Under the pieces are notes generated by a model. That model was not told where the DNA came from. It saw only the letters and a program-made list of their open reading frames with translations, and ran no database searches. From positions 62,001 through 126,000 of the forward strand of contig NZ_BIFS01000002.1 in assembly GCF_003967555.1 (NCBI RefSeq): 64,000 bases of DNA. Reading direction: 5' to 3'. This DNA comes from Dictyobacter kobayashii (GTDB taxonomy: Bacteria; Chloroflexota; Ktedonobacteria; Ktedonobacterales; Ktedonobacteraceae). This document shows, in pieces, positions 18,998 to 28,618 of the stretch. The position numbers were made by a program, and so were the translations under genes. Numbering within the stretch: position 1 is the stretch's first letter; each line of letters starts with the position of its first letter.

Positions 18998-19272
18998 TCT
19001 CGTAGGTAACAGGGCACCTTCCATTCTCTCAGGCGCCCTGCTGTCTCATAGAAGAACCTGGTCCGCCTGTTGCTACACATCATACAGATCAAGCTTTATC
19101 CCAGAACAACAACTACCTAATGCAGGTTCAAGAAACCACTTGTGCAGGAAGGACAGACCGTTGCACCTTCATTCCAGCCCGAGCTAGAAGGGAAAAGAGC
19201 AACAAAAGAGGCTCCTGGTTTTCGAGGCTTGCCAAAGCATTTTCTCGTGTTGCCACTCCTCTCCAGACGCAC

Positions 19273-20544
19273 TCACGGGAGCTTGGAAAGATCGATCAGT
19301 GAGAGCGTTGCCGAGGTATAGTTGGTCAGCAAAAGGGTCTGTCCATCCAGAGCCAACTCTCTGGGGAAACTTCCGACTGCGATCGTCCCGAGCAAAGCAG
19401 GATGCCCTGCGAGCGCTTGCTTCACATTGATAAGGGTCAGCGTTTGAGGAGAGCGGTTTCCGGCGAAGCGGTTGGAGTCCGCCACGATGAGCTCCGTATC
19501 CTGGCGAATCAAGGCTAGCCCCACCGGAGCAGGGCCGACGGCCAGGGAAGCAATGAAGGCATGTGCTGGGTCTGATCTGAGGAGGGAGGTGTTGAAAGCA
19601 AGGAGCGCGTTGCTGCCTCTGGCAGTAACCCAGGCCACATCTCCCGAGGCGGAGAGCGCCACCCGAACCGGGCTACATCCCGCCAGAACGCGTCCAACGA
19701 CCGCATGAGAGGGATCATGCTCTGCGCGAGCGACATCCACGACGGTCAGGGTTCCGGGAAACTGAGAGGCAGTCCTCGATTCCGACAGGTTCTGGGTACT
19801 GAATTCGGTGGTCACATAGAGAAAGTGATTATCTGGTGAGAGCGCCAGGCCGACTGGGGCCAGGTCGAGAGGAACCCGTCCAATGGAGGCATGAGAAGAG
19901 ACCCCCCTTGTTTGCACCTGTTGAAAATCGATGATGCTCAGTGTTTGTCCCGTCTCATCCGTGGCAAAGACATAGTGGTCATCTCGTGAGAGAGCCACTT
20001 CGACCGTTCCCGGATTGTTCCCATCGGAGATCAGGTGCAGGAGCGCACCAGAAGTGCCCGCTTCGACCCTGGCTGCATCGAGCACCGCCACTCCTTTGCC
20101 ATCGGCAACGATGAGCTGCTGCTCGTCGCTTGTGAGAGCCAGGCCCGCAGGAGTACCGGGAAGAGGAATGATCTGGGCGAGTTTGAGAGATGGCCCCTCC
20201 TGGAGGAGCACCGCAATGCCGTTGTCCTGCGCCACAGAACTCTGCAGCGACACAAAAATCCAGCGTCCGTTGTTGGTCGCGATGCTGGCAAACGGGGAAC
20301 CGGGCAGAGCGAACATGGTCTGCAAACCGGCTCGCGCGATCAGAGGAGCAGAGACAGCGGGCTGCCCGGTGCATGTGGGTGTGGGGGCTGCTGTTTGAGC
20401 AGTGACAGAGGGGCTGGCGGGAGAGCAGGCCGAGAGATTCCAGCAGATAAGCAGGCTCATCAGCAAAGAGGAGAGCAGCATCCGCTCTTCAGAGAGGAGC
20501 AGGCGTGCGCCGTGTGGCACTCTGGATAATCCTTCTATCCTCAT
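19273..20544 (-). CDS. YncE-like beta-propeller lipoprotein
   Basis: A lipobox LSAC near residue 40 follows a hydrophobic stretch; the ATG at residue 22 (MLLSSLLMSLL) is a likelier start than the first one because it gives a standard lipoprotein signal. The rest is a seven-bladed propeller of YVTN/NHL type with repeated units such as APVGLALSPDNHFLYVTTE and SPVRVALSASGDVAWVTA. The protein should be anchored at the outer face of the membrane. Such propellers bind ligands or proteins; no enzyme motif is seen. It is monocistronic. Confidence 0.83.
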   Translation of the reverse strand: MRIEGLSRVPHGARLLLSEERMLLSSLLMSLLICWNLSACSPASPSVTAQTAAPTPTCTGQPAVSAPLIARAGLQTMFALPGSPFASIATNNGRWIFVSLQSSVAQDNGIAVLLQEGPSLKLAQIIPLPGTPAGLALTSDEQQLIVADGKGVAVLDAARVEAGTSGALLHLISDGNNPGTVEVALSRDDHYVFATDETGQTLSIIDFQQVQTRGVSSHASIGRVPLDLAPVGLALSPDNHFLYVTTEFSTQNLSESRTASQFPGTLTVVDVARAEHDPSHAVVGRVLAGCSPVRVALSASGDVAWVTARGSNALLAFNTSLLRSDPAHAFIASLAVGPAPVGLALIRQDTELIVADSNRFAGNRSPQTLTLINVKQALAGHPALLGTIAVGSFPRELALDGQTLLLTNYTSATLSLIDLSKLP

Positions 20545-20675
20545 GTCCTTGAACCTCCTTCTGGGAAAGAATATCCGATCATCACGTGTGCTGCGGGAAA
20601 AGGTATCCTGCTTTTGCCAGCATCCTTCTCGTTCGAGAGGCCCAGCTGGCTTTTCAGGAAGGTGCTCTTCTCCCT

Positions 20676-21799
20676 TTATACGGAATGACGCGACTTTTGT
20701 TGCAGCAGCTCGACTTGTTCACAGCCAAAATAATCAGATACGCGCTGTCTGAGCTCACTTGCCGTCAGCAGTCGAGCAGGTTCGACAATCGCACGTTTAC
20801 CATGCACCCACTTTGGCTCAATCCGGTTGAGCCAAGGACTCTTGATGGGCAACCAGCACGGAATGATGCGTACTCCTGTTTTGCCAGTTTGAGCTTCTTG
20901 CAACACTGTCTGATTGTGCTCGCGCAGCCAGGTCTTGACCTGTTTACTTACATGCCAGGACGCGTTATCCCAAATGAGCACCAGGACACGCTTGCTTTGC
21001 GCCTGGGCCTGCTCACACAGCCACTCCAGAAAATCAGTGGTCACCTGGCTGACCGGGCGCCCCTCGACAAAGCGTAAGTACATGCGACCAGTGTTGGCGG
21101 AAAGCATCCCATAACAAGCGAGCGCTTTGGGGTCGGGATCGGTTTTCTCTTTCTTCAGTTCCTGCAAGCGCAACGACCCACCTTGCTCAGTCCAACTGTG
21201 CAGATTGGGCTGGCTCACGCGACTCCACCACACCTCATCCTGATAGCCGACAACCCATCCCTGGCGCTCGGCCAGCGCAATGAGGGCGTCACGTCGTTTT
21301 TTTTCTTCAGATAATCTGGGTCGGGGCTGGTAATCCAGTGCTTCGCGCGTTGCCATCCCACCCCCAGCCGCAGGAGCGCCTGGCGGATCGTCTCGATGCT
21401 CACCAGGCTTTCCGTGAGCCCTTGCTCGAAGCAGACCTCCGCTGCTAAAGCCAGCGTCCACACGCTGGTCTTTTTCCCATAGATGCGCGGCGATTGATGC
21501 AAGGTGGCACGTAACGCTTCACATTTGGCTTGATCAAATTGGGCTTGCACCGTTTTTGGTCGAGAAGATTCCTGCTTGAGGCAATCGACGCCTTTCTCCT
21601 CAAAGGCATGGATGGCGTTGCGCACCGTTTGCGTGGCACAACCCAGATTCTGAGCAATGACTTTGGGACGCTGCTTTCGATTGGAGGCGAGCAAGATCTG
21701 ACTGCGGCGCAGGGTAAATGCGTCGGATGAGCGCAGTCCAGCTTCCAACCCTGCCTGCTCTGCTGGACCCAAGGCTCGAACATACATCGGGGGTTTCAT
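20676..21799 (-). CDS. IS630-family transposase, one frameshift
   Basis: An N-terminal HTH (residues about 25-65, IAQNLGCATQTVRNAIHAF) precedes a DDE domain with Asp in YQDEVWWSR, Asp in LIWDNASWH and Glu in SPWLNRIEPKWVHGKRA. The two parts are in different frames that meet at an A8 run (T8 on the plus strand, 21297-21304). IS630 relatives can use programmed slippage at such runs, and -1 slippage has the direction needed here, so this may be functional; a missing A is the alternative. Terminal repeats were not identified. Confidence 0.85.
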
Positions 21800-22027
21800 G
21801 ACTTCATTCGAGCAGAGTTTTCTCCCTTACACAACAGCTCTCCGGAACCCGCACTAACCAGCAGCATCTCACCTCAACTCTTCTACCAACCTCTGTTCCA
21901 TGTATGAACACAATCAATGCTGAAATACTCCTTACAGAACCAAAAGCATGGTATACTCTCTTCCGAAATAGATATTCATCGAGGAAACATCAGGGAAAAT
22001 ACATAACCATTCAATGGAGGGGACATT

Positions 22028-22654
22028 ATGCCTGAACTGATAGGGTGCCTTATAGGGCTATTGATCGTAAGTATCATAGGAGTTCCATTCGTCTATCTCA
22101 GCAATCGATCCCGGTGTACACTTGACGAGGTGCTCCAAGAAACGCAGTATCCAGCATCCGAGGTCCATGGGTTGATTCAACGACACTTTGTTTCCTATCG
22201 GCGCAAATATGTGATCACTGGCCCCCGTACCCTCAACCTTGATGAAGTCAGAACAGCCTATGCCCAGTATCAAGAACTCTTGCAACTCCAGGAAGAGAAC
22301 GCTGCAACCCTTCGGCATATGGCGGAGAGCGCCGCAGCTGAACAGGCTGAAAAAAATCGAAACGCCCAGGAACAGGCAAGGCTCGCTCAGGAGGAACTGG
22401 AACGATTACGGCACGCCCATGCAGAAATCCTGAAACGGCTTCGCCAACAGCTTCACCTCATCCCAGAGCACGTTCAGGCTGCATTTGCTGTCCTTGGTCT
22501 CTCTGTTGACGCGCCATTTGACCAGGTGCGCCAGCGCTACCGCGAACTCGCCAAACAATCTCACCCCGATACAGGGGGCGACGCACAACACTTCATCCAG
22601 GTCGATAACGCGTATAAACACATCGTCTCCTGGATCAACGCCTCCCAGGAATAA
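22028..22654 (+). CDS. Membrane-anchored J-domain protein
   Basis: An N-terminal TM helix (residues about 4-25), a coiled coil of about 60 residues (LQEENAATLRHMAESAAAEQ onward) and a C-terminal J domain (AFAVLGLSVDAPFDQVRQRY) with the essential HPD in KQSHPDTGGD. It should recruit and stimulate a DnaK-type Hsp70 at the membrane. The ATG has GGAGG upstream. It starts a same-strand group (22028-24783); only 30 nt separate it from the GIY-YIG gene, suggesting co-transcription. A TATACT box lies near 21951. Confidence 0.87.
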   Translation: MPELIGCLIGLLIVSIIGVPFVYLSNRSRCTLDEVLQETQYPASEVHGLIQRHFVSYRRKYVITGPRTLNLDEVRTAYAQYQELLQLQEENAATLRHMAESAAAEQAEKNRNAQEQARLAQEELERLRHAHAEILKRLRQQLHLIPEHVQAAFAVLGLSVDAPFDQVRQRYRELAKQSHPDTGGDAQHFIQVDNAYKHIVSWINASQE

Positions 22655-22684
22655 TTTCAGCGGACACCGAAAGGGATTTCCAGT

Positions 22685-23404
22685 ATGCATATCACAGAAG
22701 AGCAGCGGCACCGCTTTATTACATTTATGCGGCAAGATTATCCCCAGAGCCTAAAGGACTATATGGATGAAAATAATGATTTTCCAGAAGACTATCCATA
22801 TAAGAAACCTGAAATCGGCGATGGCTGTACGGAATTAGTCATTTACGAACTTCACACCTGTTTACTCCCACAAGAACACAATATCTTTTATATCGGATAT
22901 ACAAGTAACCTCACCCAGAGGTTCACTGAACACCGCAATTCTGCATTACACACTGGCCAAACAATTGAAGACATCTACGCAGAATATGAATCAGCAAACA
23001 GGACCCCTTGGGCAGCCAAGAAGGCCAGGAGAAAAATTATTGGTGCATCATTACAACACTCGGACTGCTTCTCCATAACCAGTTGGGAAACACTTCCAAT
23101 CAAGCCACAAGCGATTGATGGCATGGATCCATTGGAGGTAATAGACGACTTATTTGATAAGTACATGCCATATCTCTCGACCCAACGAGACTACGTATTA
23201 GAGAGAGAACGAAGAAGAATTTTTGCAGGTTTCCAGAACAATGAACGGCTCGTAAATGCTGAGGGTAGCTATCGGCATATGATTACAGCGTTACACACTC
23301 ACCCTCTCATAGGAATTACAACCACCTTTTTAGATGATCCAATATGGGATCCTATCATAAGCGGATTTCTCGAAGATTGTAAGAGATTAAATGCACACTA
23401 TTAA
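22685..23404 (+). CDS. GIY-YIG nuclease-superfamily protein
   Basis: The segment VIYELHTCLLPQEHNIFYIGYTSNLTQRFTEHR (in two parts around residues 50-85) fits the GIY-YIG fold: a hydrophobic first strand, YIGYTS, the Arg in LTQRF and the EH that follows. The canonical GIY is replaced by VIYEL. The C-terminal 150 residues are unrecognised. It could be a homing-type or repair nuclease or a fold member without nuclease activity; the candidate catalytic Glu is not certain. Probably translated with the J-domain gene. Confidence 0.6.
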   Translation: MHITEEQRHRFITFMRQDYPQSLKDYMDENNDFPEDYPYKKPEIGDGCTELVIYELHTCLLPQEHNIFYIGYTSNLTQRFTEHRNSALHTGQTIEDIYAEYESANRTPWAAKKARRKIIGASLQHSDCFSITSWETLPIKPQAIDGMDPLEVIDDLFDKYMPYLSTQRDYVLERERRRIFAGFQNNERLVNAEGSYRHMITALHTHPLIGITTTFLDDPIWDPIISGFLEDCKRLNAHY

Positions 23405-23519
23405 CAATCGTTAGCAAGAAAGGTGCGACAATGCCAGACGGTTCAGTACATCCATAACAACCAGGCTTATTTCTTCTCGTAGCAGAAAAGATAAGCTGAA
23501 GAAGGGTACTCATGCAGCC

Positions 23520-23817
23520 ATGTTTTCGGTGGCCATGGATCCTTGGCAGTCTGACACTTCGGCGCTGTTGGCCTGCATGGGTCTTCTGATCTGGGCTATC
23601 TGGCACTTCTGGGGGAACTTGGACCGGGTTCAACGGCGGCTACAGCAAAACAACCATTCATGGAGCCACTCAAGATATAGAACTACCACAAGGCAAGACG
23701 TTGTGGAATTGGCCTCAGCTCTTGGTTGCCCCTGCTATCCTCGCTGGAGGCGCCGCCTTCTTTACCTGGTGGAACGCACGTACTGACTGGTATAACATCT
23801 TTCTCCGCCTCTTTTGA
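23520..23817 (+). CDS. Small membrane protein, one frameshift
   Basis: Joined across the G5 run at 23611-23615, the product is about 99 residues with two TM helices: ALLACMGLLIWAIWHFWGG and LLVAPAILAGGAAFFTWW, separated by a polar loop (NGGYSKTTIHGATQDIELPQ). Without the correction the frame ends in Arg-rich sequence with no homology, so the join is favoured. The family is not recognised. It sits between the GIY-YIG gene and a larger membrane protein on the same strand. Confidence 0.6.
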
Positions 23818-24099
23818 CCGCGAAACGCAGGGGACCATTCACGCTCCGCTTTCGGATAAGCTCAACGTCACCACCCGGCGTGGGGATGTGTATTTCAAGG
23901 GGTGGGCATTCTCTGTTCGCTCATTTAAATAATAGGCTTAGGGAATCACATTGTAATGTTACCCCTTTCCTTCTTCTGCAAACGATACTCCAGGCGCTAC
24001 ACGCTCCAATGTCTTTATAACTGTAGCCTCTTTCATATCCACTTCCTTTTCGCGTTCTTTCCCATAGAATAGATTCTATCCGAAGGAGCAAAACCGCCT

Positions 24100-24783
24100 A
24101 TGCCTCACTCATCCTTATTCACCCACCAAGGAATACGTCTGCATCTTTCACCCCAGCAACGTTTCCAGATCATTGCAATCACCATTCCCTTGTTTATCCG
24201 GTACCGCCGTGGAGGATTCTCAACAGAGCAACAAGATCAGTTTGCGGCCCGAATGCGCGCCCATAACCTTCCAGAGGATCATATTCGGCTTCTTATCATT
24301 CTAATCGGAACGGTCGCCAAGGTTCTGGCCGACCAGGAACACGCCTATCGGTTTGATCGCTACCTCGGCGGGGGCTGTGCCGTCCTGGATCTCGTCCTCT
24401 TCCAGATTCTGGCCTCTTCAGGACTGGCCGACATACCACTCCATATCGCCTGGCTCGCGTTTGTCTGCTCACTGCCCTGCACGGCCGGATTCCTGGCCTT
24501 CTGCTTTGTACGACCTCCCACCTCAAAAAACAGGTATGGGGTGATCCATCTCTATCTTTCTTTTCTGTCTGTTGTAGGAGCATTCATTGCGACCGATGCG
24601 TATATCTGGCATCTCTGGGACGTGGCCGGCATCATCTTTCTCACCCTGAGCCTTCTCGTCGGACTTCTCTCCTTTGGCTATGCGACGCTGGTGCTCCTGG
24701 CCACCCACCTCCGTTCCGAACTTTCCACTGACCCCACGTTCACTACCCCAGACCCAGATCAACCAGAAACGCTGTATGGCTAA
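24100..24783 (+). CDS. Polytopic membrane protein of unknown function
   Basis: 227 residues. A soluble N-terminal 70 residues (with an FSTEQQDQFAARMRAHNLPEDH helix) is followed by four to five TM helices (about 90-112, 114-133, 148-167, 172-205). No family was recognised. The ATG has GAAGGAGC upstream. It is last in the J-domain group and is followed by a terminator. Confidence 0.7.
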   Translation: MPHSSLFTHQGIRLHLSPQQRFQIIAITIPLFIRYRRGGFSTEQQDQFAARMRAHNLPEDHIRLLIILIGTVAKVLADQEHAYRFDRYLGGGCAVLDLVLFQILASSGLADIPLHIAWLAFVCSLPCTAGFLAFCFVRPPTSKNRYGVIHLYLSFLSVVGAFIATDAYIWHLWDVAGIIFLTLSLLVGLLSFGYATLVLLATHLRSELSTDPTFTTPDPDQPETLYG

Positions 24784-24818
24784 GCCACTCGCGTAAAGAA
24801 GATATATTGCCTGCAACA

Positions 24819-24854
24819 CAAAGAGCGGCTGATCAAGTAATCAACCGCTCTTTG
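24819..24854 (+). terminator. Intrinsic terminator
   Basis: CAAAGAGCGGCTGA pairs with TCAACCGCTCTTTG (one G-U) around an 8-nt loop, 36 nt after the stop of the membrane-protein gene. Confidence 0.75.
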
Positions 24855-24998
24855 CTTCAAGAAGATGAAATCCGGCTTACACTGCCTACCTGCTAGCACT
24901 ATATCGACCTCTTGCAAATCAATAGTGAGGAATGTTGTGATCCCCATAGCACTGGGATAGAATATAGCGGTACCGTTTGTCAAGACAAAAAACGGGCC

Positions 24999-26210
24999 CA
25001 AATAAGATAAAACTCAGCAACATGAGAATGAGTATTTTACGTTACGCTTATCAACGTTGCCGATAGATTTGAGCTGGCGTTTGATAGTCAAGTGACTGAT
25101 GCAAACGCTGGTGATTATAAAATTCAAAGTACGCTTGTATTCCGTTCCTTACGTCCTTAACGTTTTGATACTCCCTGAGATAAATGTCTTCATATTTCAG
25201 AGAGCGCCAGAGCCGCTCCACAAAAATGTTGTCTAAGGCTCTTCCTCTCCCATCCCAGCTGATGCGAATATGATTGGCTTGCAATCGCTGCACAAACTCT
25301 GTGCTCGTAAATTGGACCCCCTGATCGCTATTGAAAATGGTTGGCGTCGCTTGGTTCAAAGCTCGCTCCAAGGCTTCCAGGCAAAAACTCGTATCTAAGG
25401 TGATGGAGAGTTCCCAGGAAAGCACGTAGCGGCTCCACCAATCCAGCACAGCGACCAGGTAGACAAACCCGCGTGCCAGGCGGATATAGGTGATATCCGT
25501 GCTCCACACTTGGTTCACAGTGGTGATCTCCACATTGCGCAGCAGGTAGGGAAATCGTTGCTCCACAGCTCCAGGCTGGCTCAGGCGCGGATGAGGATAG
25601 ATCGTTTCTAAACCCATCGTGCGAAGCAGGCGACGGACCCGTTTGCGTTCGACTCCATAGCCTTGTTGGTTGAGCCAGTTTGTCATTTTTCGTGTGCCAT
25701 AAAACGGCGTCCGCGTGTATTGCTCATCTAATAAGCGCATCAACATGAGATCTTCCTCACTGACTGCAACGGGTTGATAGTAGTAGCTCGAACGCGCAAG
25801 CCCCAGCAGTTCACACTGGCGTCCAATGGAAAGCTGCGGATCGTTAGGATCGATGAGTTGGCGCTTGTGCTCAACGGAGCTGGCCTGATTTTTTTTCAAC
25901 CAGTCCAGTTCCACTTTCAACTGACCGATTTGTTGATACAAGGGCGCTGTGAGGTCTTCCTCACTTTTTTCCTGGCCAGGACCGCGTGTCGAGAACACGG
26001 CAGGTAATCCGTCAAGCGCTTGTTTTTTCCATTGAGCAATTTGTGTTGGATGAACCCCATACTCAGCCGCTATTTCGTTGGCGGTTTTGTTGCCGCGAAT
26101 GGCTTCGAGTGCTATTTTTGCTTTCAATTCTGCGCTGTATCGTTTGCGTGGTCCTGCCATAATCTTTCTCCTTTTGCACTCATTCTGATACAGCTATTTT
26201 ATCTTATTTG
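24999..26210 (-). mobile_element. IS3-family insertion sequence
   Basis: A 14-bp inverted repeat CAAATAAGATAAAA (24999-25012) and its complement (26197-26210) flank the transposase. True tips may lie a few bases outside. GGTACC occurs near both outer flanks and could be a target-site trace. The element adjoins a remnant of a different IS3 at 26230. Confidence 0.75.
25051..26160 (-). CDS. IS3-family transposase, OrfA and OrfB in one frame
   Basis: OrfA part: HTH (KAKIALEAIRGNKTANEIAAEYGVHPTQIAQWK) shown over residues about 10-45 and a leucine-zipper-like helix. OrfB part: HTH_21 and the rve core with Asp in WSTDITYIRL, Asp in FNSDQGVQFTS and Glu in FVERLWRSLKYE. IS3 members usually need -1 slippage between the ORFs; here they are continuous across an A8 run (LDWLKKNQ). 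The length of 369 residues is full for a fused product and both ends are complete, so this copy may be active. Confidence 0.9.
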   Translation of the reverse strand: MAGPRKRYSAELKAKIALEAIRGNKTANEIAAEYGVHPTQIAQWKKQALDGLPAVFSTRGPGQEKSEEDLTAPLYQQIGQLKVELDWLKKNQASSVEHKRQLIDPNDPQLSIGRQCELLGLARSSYYYQPVAVSEEDLMLMRLLDEQYTRTPFYGTRKMTNWLNQQGYGVERKRVRRLLRTMGLETIYPHPRLSQPGAVEQRFPYLLRNVEITTVNQVWSTDITYIRLARGFVYLVAVLDWWSRYVLSWELSITLDTSFCLEALERALNQATPTIFNSDQGVQFTSTEFVQRLQANHIRISWDGRGRALDNIFVERLWRSLKYEDIYLREYQNVKDVRNGIQAYFEFYNHQRLHQSLDYQTPAQIYRQR

Positions 26211-26229
26211 CCTGTCCAGGATTCCGGTA

Positions 26230-26421
26230 CCATCATACGCTGTCAGAAATACCCAGATCTCTCGCTATTTGTGTTTTAGCTTTTCCACTGGTTTTGAAGA
26301 GTTGTACAGCCTGCTGCTTAAATTCTTTCGTGTAATGTGGTTGCGATTTGCCCATTGAATCCTCCCATTTGAAGTATAGCAGATTTCTCTTCTCTGACCC
26401 TCCAAATCCGGGGGAATTCCA
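26230..26421 (-). pseudogene. Remnant of a second IS3-family element (OrfA start and one end)
   Basis: MGKSQPHYTKEFKQQAVQLF and about 20 more residues (26232-26355) are a typical OrfA N-terminus that stops at GISDSV, exactly where sequence next to the IS3 at 24999 begins. Upstream, TGGAATTCCCCCGGATTTGG at about 26402-26421 resembles an IS3 terminal repeat. The remainder of this element is missing. Confidence 0.75.
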
Positions 26422-26427
26422 CTCCTT

Positions 26428-26920
26428 ATGGTTGCCAGTTACCTGACTGTACCTACGCTGCTCGGCTATGGTGACTGGGTAATCTTTGCCCAGGGGATGC
26501 CAGGATCTGACGTCCTCATCATCGCGTTGATCGCCCTGGGCGTCGTTCTGTACGTGCTCACTTTCCTGCTCTGCTCGCGTGCTTTGAATGAGTTTGCTGG
26601 CTGGGAAATGCGGGGTTCCAACGCACGTTGGCGCCGCCACGCCAGAGTGCTCTACTCAGTCTACTTGAGCACTGCCCTGATCAACACCGTCTCGGCTCTG
26701 TTTAACCCAACAGGACTGGGACCGAATGCGGCCTTTGCCTACTTTGGCGGTATGGCTCCCATCATGCTCTTGTTCTCCATAGGGAACAAGCCCAGAGCTA
26801 CCACCATCACGAAAGAGGAGCCGCTGACGCCTATACGTAGCTGGCCCTGGATCATCCGCTGGCCTGCTAGCAGCCATCATCCAGGTCGCCGTCCTCGGCC
26901 CCGGCCTCCCCCGTCCATAA
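26428..26920 (+). pseudogene. Membrane protein, 5' end displaced by an IS remnant, one frameshift
   Basis: Three to four TM helices (GSDVLIIALIALGVVLYVLTFLLC; VYLSTALINTVSALF in part; FAYFGGMAPIMLLF) with no recognised family. It begins seven bases after the IS3 remnant end, so the natural 5' end is probably lost. Near 26855 one surplus base (CC for C) shifts the frame; without it the product would end PWIIAGLLAAIIQVAVLGPG, a convincing last helix. Confidence 0.55.
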
Positions 26921-27154
26921 TCCAGAGGTGGCCGCTGGAGGTAGTGGTGGTGTAAATCCCAGAATTTAAATGGATCTGCGTCATCTCCTCTCCTCTGAAA
27001 AAGAGGTGCCAAGAGCTAGCAAATCAGGCAACCTGGGCAGCAGGCTCTAAGGACACCTGATAGCCTAACCCACGAATTGCGCAACGAGGTAAGCTCAAGC
27101 AATGAAGGGTACAGAGGACCATCTTTGATCTTGTATGAGAACGAAGCCGAGAGG

Positions 27155-27196
27155 AAAGCGTGATTTCCAAACAGTTCGGAAACTATATCACGCTTT
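27155..27196. repeat. Inverted repeat hairpin
   Basis: AAAGCGTGAT and ATCACGCTTT with inner TTCC/GGAA pairing, 100 bp upstream of the GyrI-like gene. Could be a terminator for the upstream debris or an operator. Confidence 0.5.
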
Positions 27197-27295
27197 GTAC
27201 TAGTTCCCATCCGAATCAAAATGCCCTAGTAGCTGTCGAGATATTTTCGGGTGGAGCGTGGTAACTAACGAGCGTAATTTGGTATCGTAGAGAGT

Positions 27296-27913
27296 ATGAA
27301 CAAAATAGACTTCAAGAAAACACTCAACAGCTACCAAGCGAAGTATCACGAGTTTCGTATGGTAGACGTACCTAGACTGCAATACCTGATGATTGACGGA
27401 CACGGCGATCCGAACACCAGCCAAGAATTCAAGGCTGCTATCGTTGCGCTCTATCCCGTGGCGTACAAACTCAAATTTGCAAGCAAGCTGGAATTAGGCA
27501 AAGACTATACTGTCATGCCATTGGAGGCTTTATGGTGGGCAGATGACATGTCTACCTTTACTACCGCACGAGATAAATCACAATGGGATTTTACCCTAAT
27601 GATTATGCAACCTGACTGGATTACACGGGACATGTTCAAAGCGGTGGTTGAAAAAGTTGCCGACAAAGAGCCGCCGGCTAGCCTTGCTCAAGTGCGTCTA
27701 GAAACACTCGACGAGGGTAAGAGTGTCCAGACGTTGCACGTCGGCTCCTTTGATGATGAGGCGGATATACTTGCCCAAATGCACCGCGATTTTATACCGG
27801 CCAACGATCTCACAATGGTTGGCAAACATCACGAAATTTACTTCAGTGATTTTCGCAAGGTAGCGCCCGATAAATTACGAACCATATTGCGGCAACCAGT
27901 CATCAAAGCATAG
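27296..27913 (+). CDS. GyrI-like small-molecule-binding domain protein
   Basis: 205 residues of the stand-alone GyrI-like (SOUL/SRPBCC-like 'effector-binding') family: MVDVPRLQYLMIDGHGDPN at the start, ALYPVAYKLKF, MPLEALWW and the C-terminal HEIYFSDFRKVAPDKLRTILRQPV. Members bind hydrophobic cationic compounds and some hydrolyse cyclopropanes or toxins. It has full length with a clean start, is not linked to a MarR/AraC regulator here, and is not in an operon. Confidence 0.9.
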   Translation: MNKIDFKKTLNSYQAKYHEFRMVDVPRLQYLMIDGHGDPNTSQEFKAAIVALYPVAYKLKFASKLELGKDYTVMPLEALWWADDMSTFTTARDKSQWDFTLMIMQPDWITRDMFKAVVEKVADKEPPASLAQVRLETLDEGKSVQTLHVGSFDDEADILAQMHRDFIPANDLTMVGKHHEIYFSDFRKVAPDKLRTILRQPVIKA

Positions 27914-27925
27914 GGGCTACTAATC

Positions 27926-28309
27926 TCACACCGCTAGCTCTGCCAACCATAAAGCTGCCCTATCGACTACACCAGTTCCTTCAAACTTCAGGGAGCCCAG
28001 GACTAATTGCAACATTAACCGAACAGCGAGGATGACCGCCCACAAATCCCGTTTCCGGCGGTTGTACCGAGACCGCTCGGTGAGCCCAGGAAAGAATGGC
28101 AAGAGAACATCCTTGTGCAGCCGGAAGAAGTGGTCTTCCCTTGGCTCACCGATGAGTTCTTGGTATAACGCGAGGGTTACTACTTCGCTGTCACTGAGTC
28201 GAGGCTTCGTGCCGGGACGTTTCAAAGCCCGTTGTATTTCCGGCGAAGCTTTCATTGCGTCGTCGACAATGGTAAAAATGGGACAAAGAACCGTTGCTTT
28301 ACAGAGCAT
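27926..28309 (-). pseudogene. IS982-like transposase, N-terminal fragment
   Basis: The ATG at 28309 (ribosome-binding GAAGG upstream) starts FTIVDDAMK, then KPRLSDSEVVTLALYQELIG, FFPGLTERSRYNRRKRDLW. This is the N-terminal region of IS982-type transposases; the catalytic domain is absent after about 125 residues, with unrelated codons to the stop. Inactive. Confidence 0.75.
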
Positions 28310-28370
28310 ACTGATACCTTCTTTCTTTGTTTTAGGTTGACAAAGCAAGCGTACTACACGGTTCTTGTCG

Positions 28371-28402
28371 TAAACAAAATGCCCGCTGACGCGGGCATTT
28401 TG
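28371..28402. terminator. Strong hairpin terminator
   Basis: AACAAAATGCCCGC pairs perfectly with GCGGGCATTTTGTT across a 4-nt loop, with A/T tracts on both sides. Confidence 0.85.
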
Positions 28403-28618
28403 TTATGAGCTGTGACTAGCACAAAGCATTATCGTCTCACTCAACCCCAACGGCGGGGGTGAGGAGGTGGTGGCATGGATAGCCACCACCAGGCGCATCT
28501 ATGGCTCCGTTTCCGTTTTCACGCCAGGGATCAACCTGCGCTCTCGCATCCTCTGGGCTCTCTCGTGCCAGAGAGAGTTCTGTAAATTTTGGAATTCCGT
28601 GAGCGGGAATTTTGGCAA

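Noticed and set aside
28414..28580. Start-less plus-strand frame (SIIVSLNPNGGGEEVVAW...) cut by the transposon left end
   Set aside because: It looks coding, but no family was recognised and it has no start, so it is not listed as a gene.
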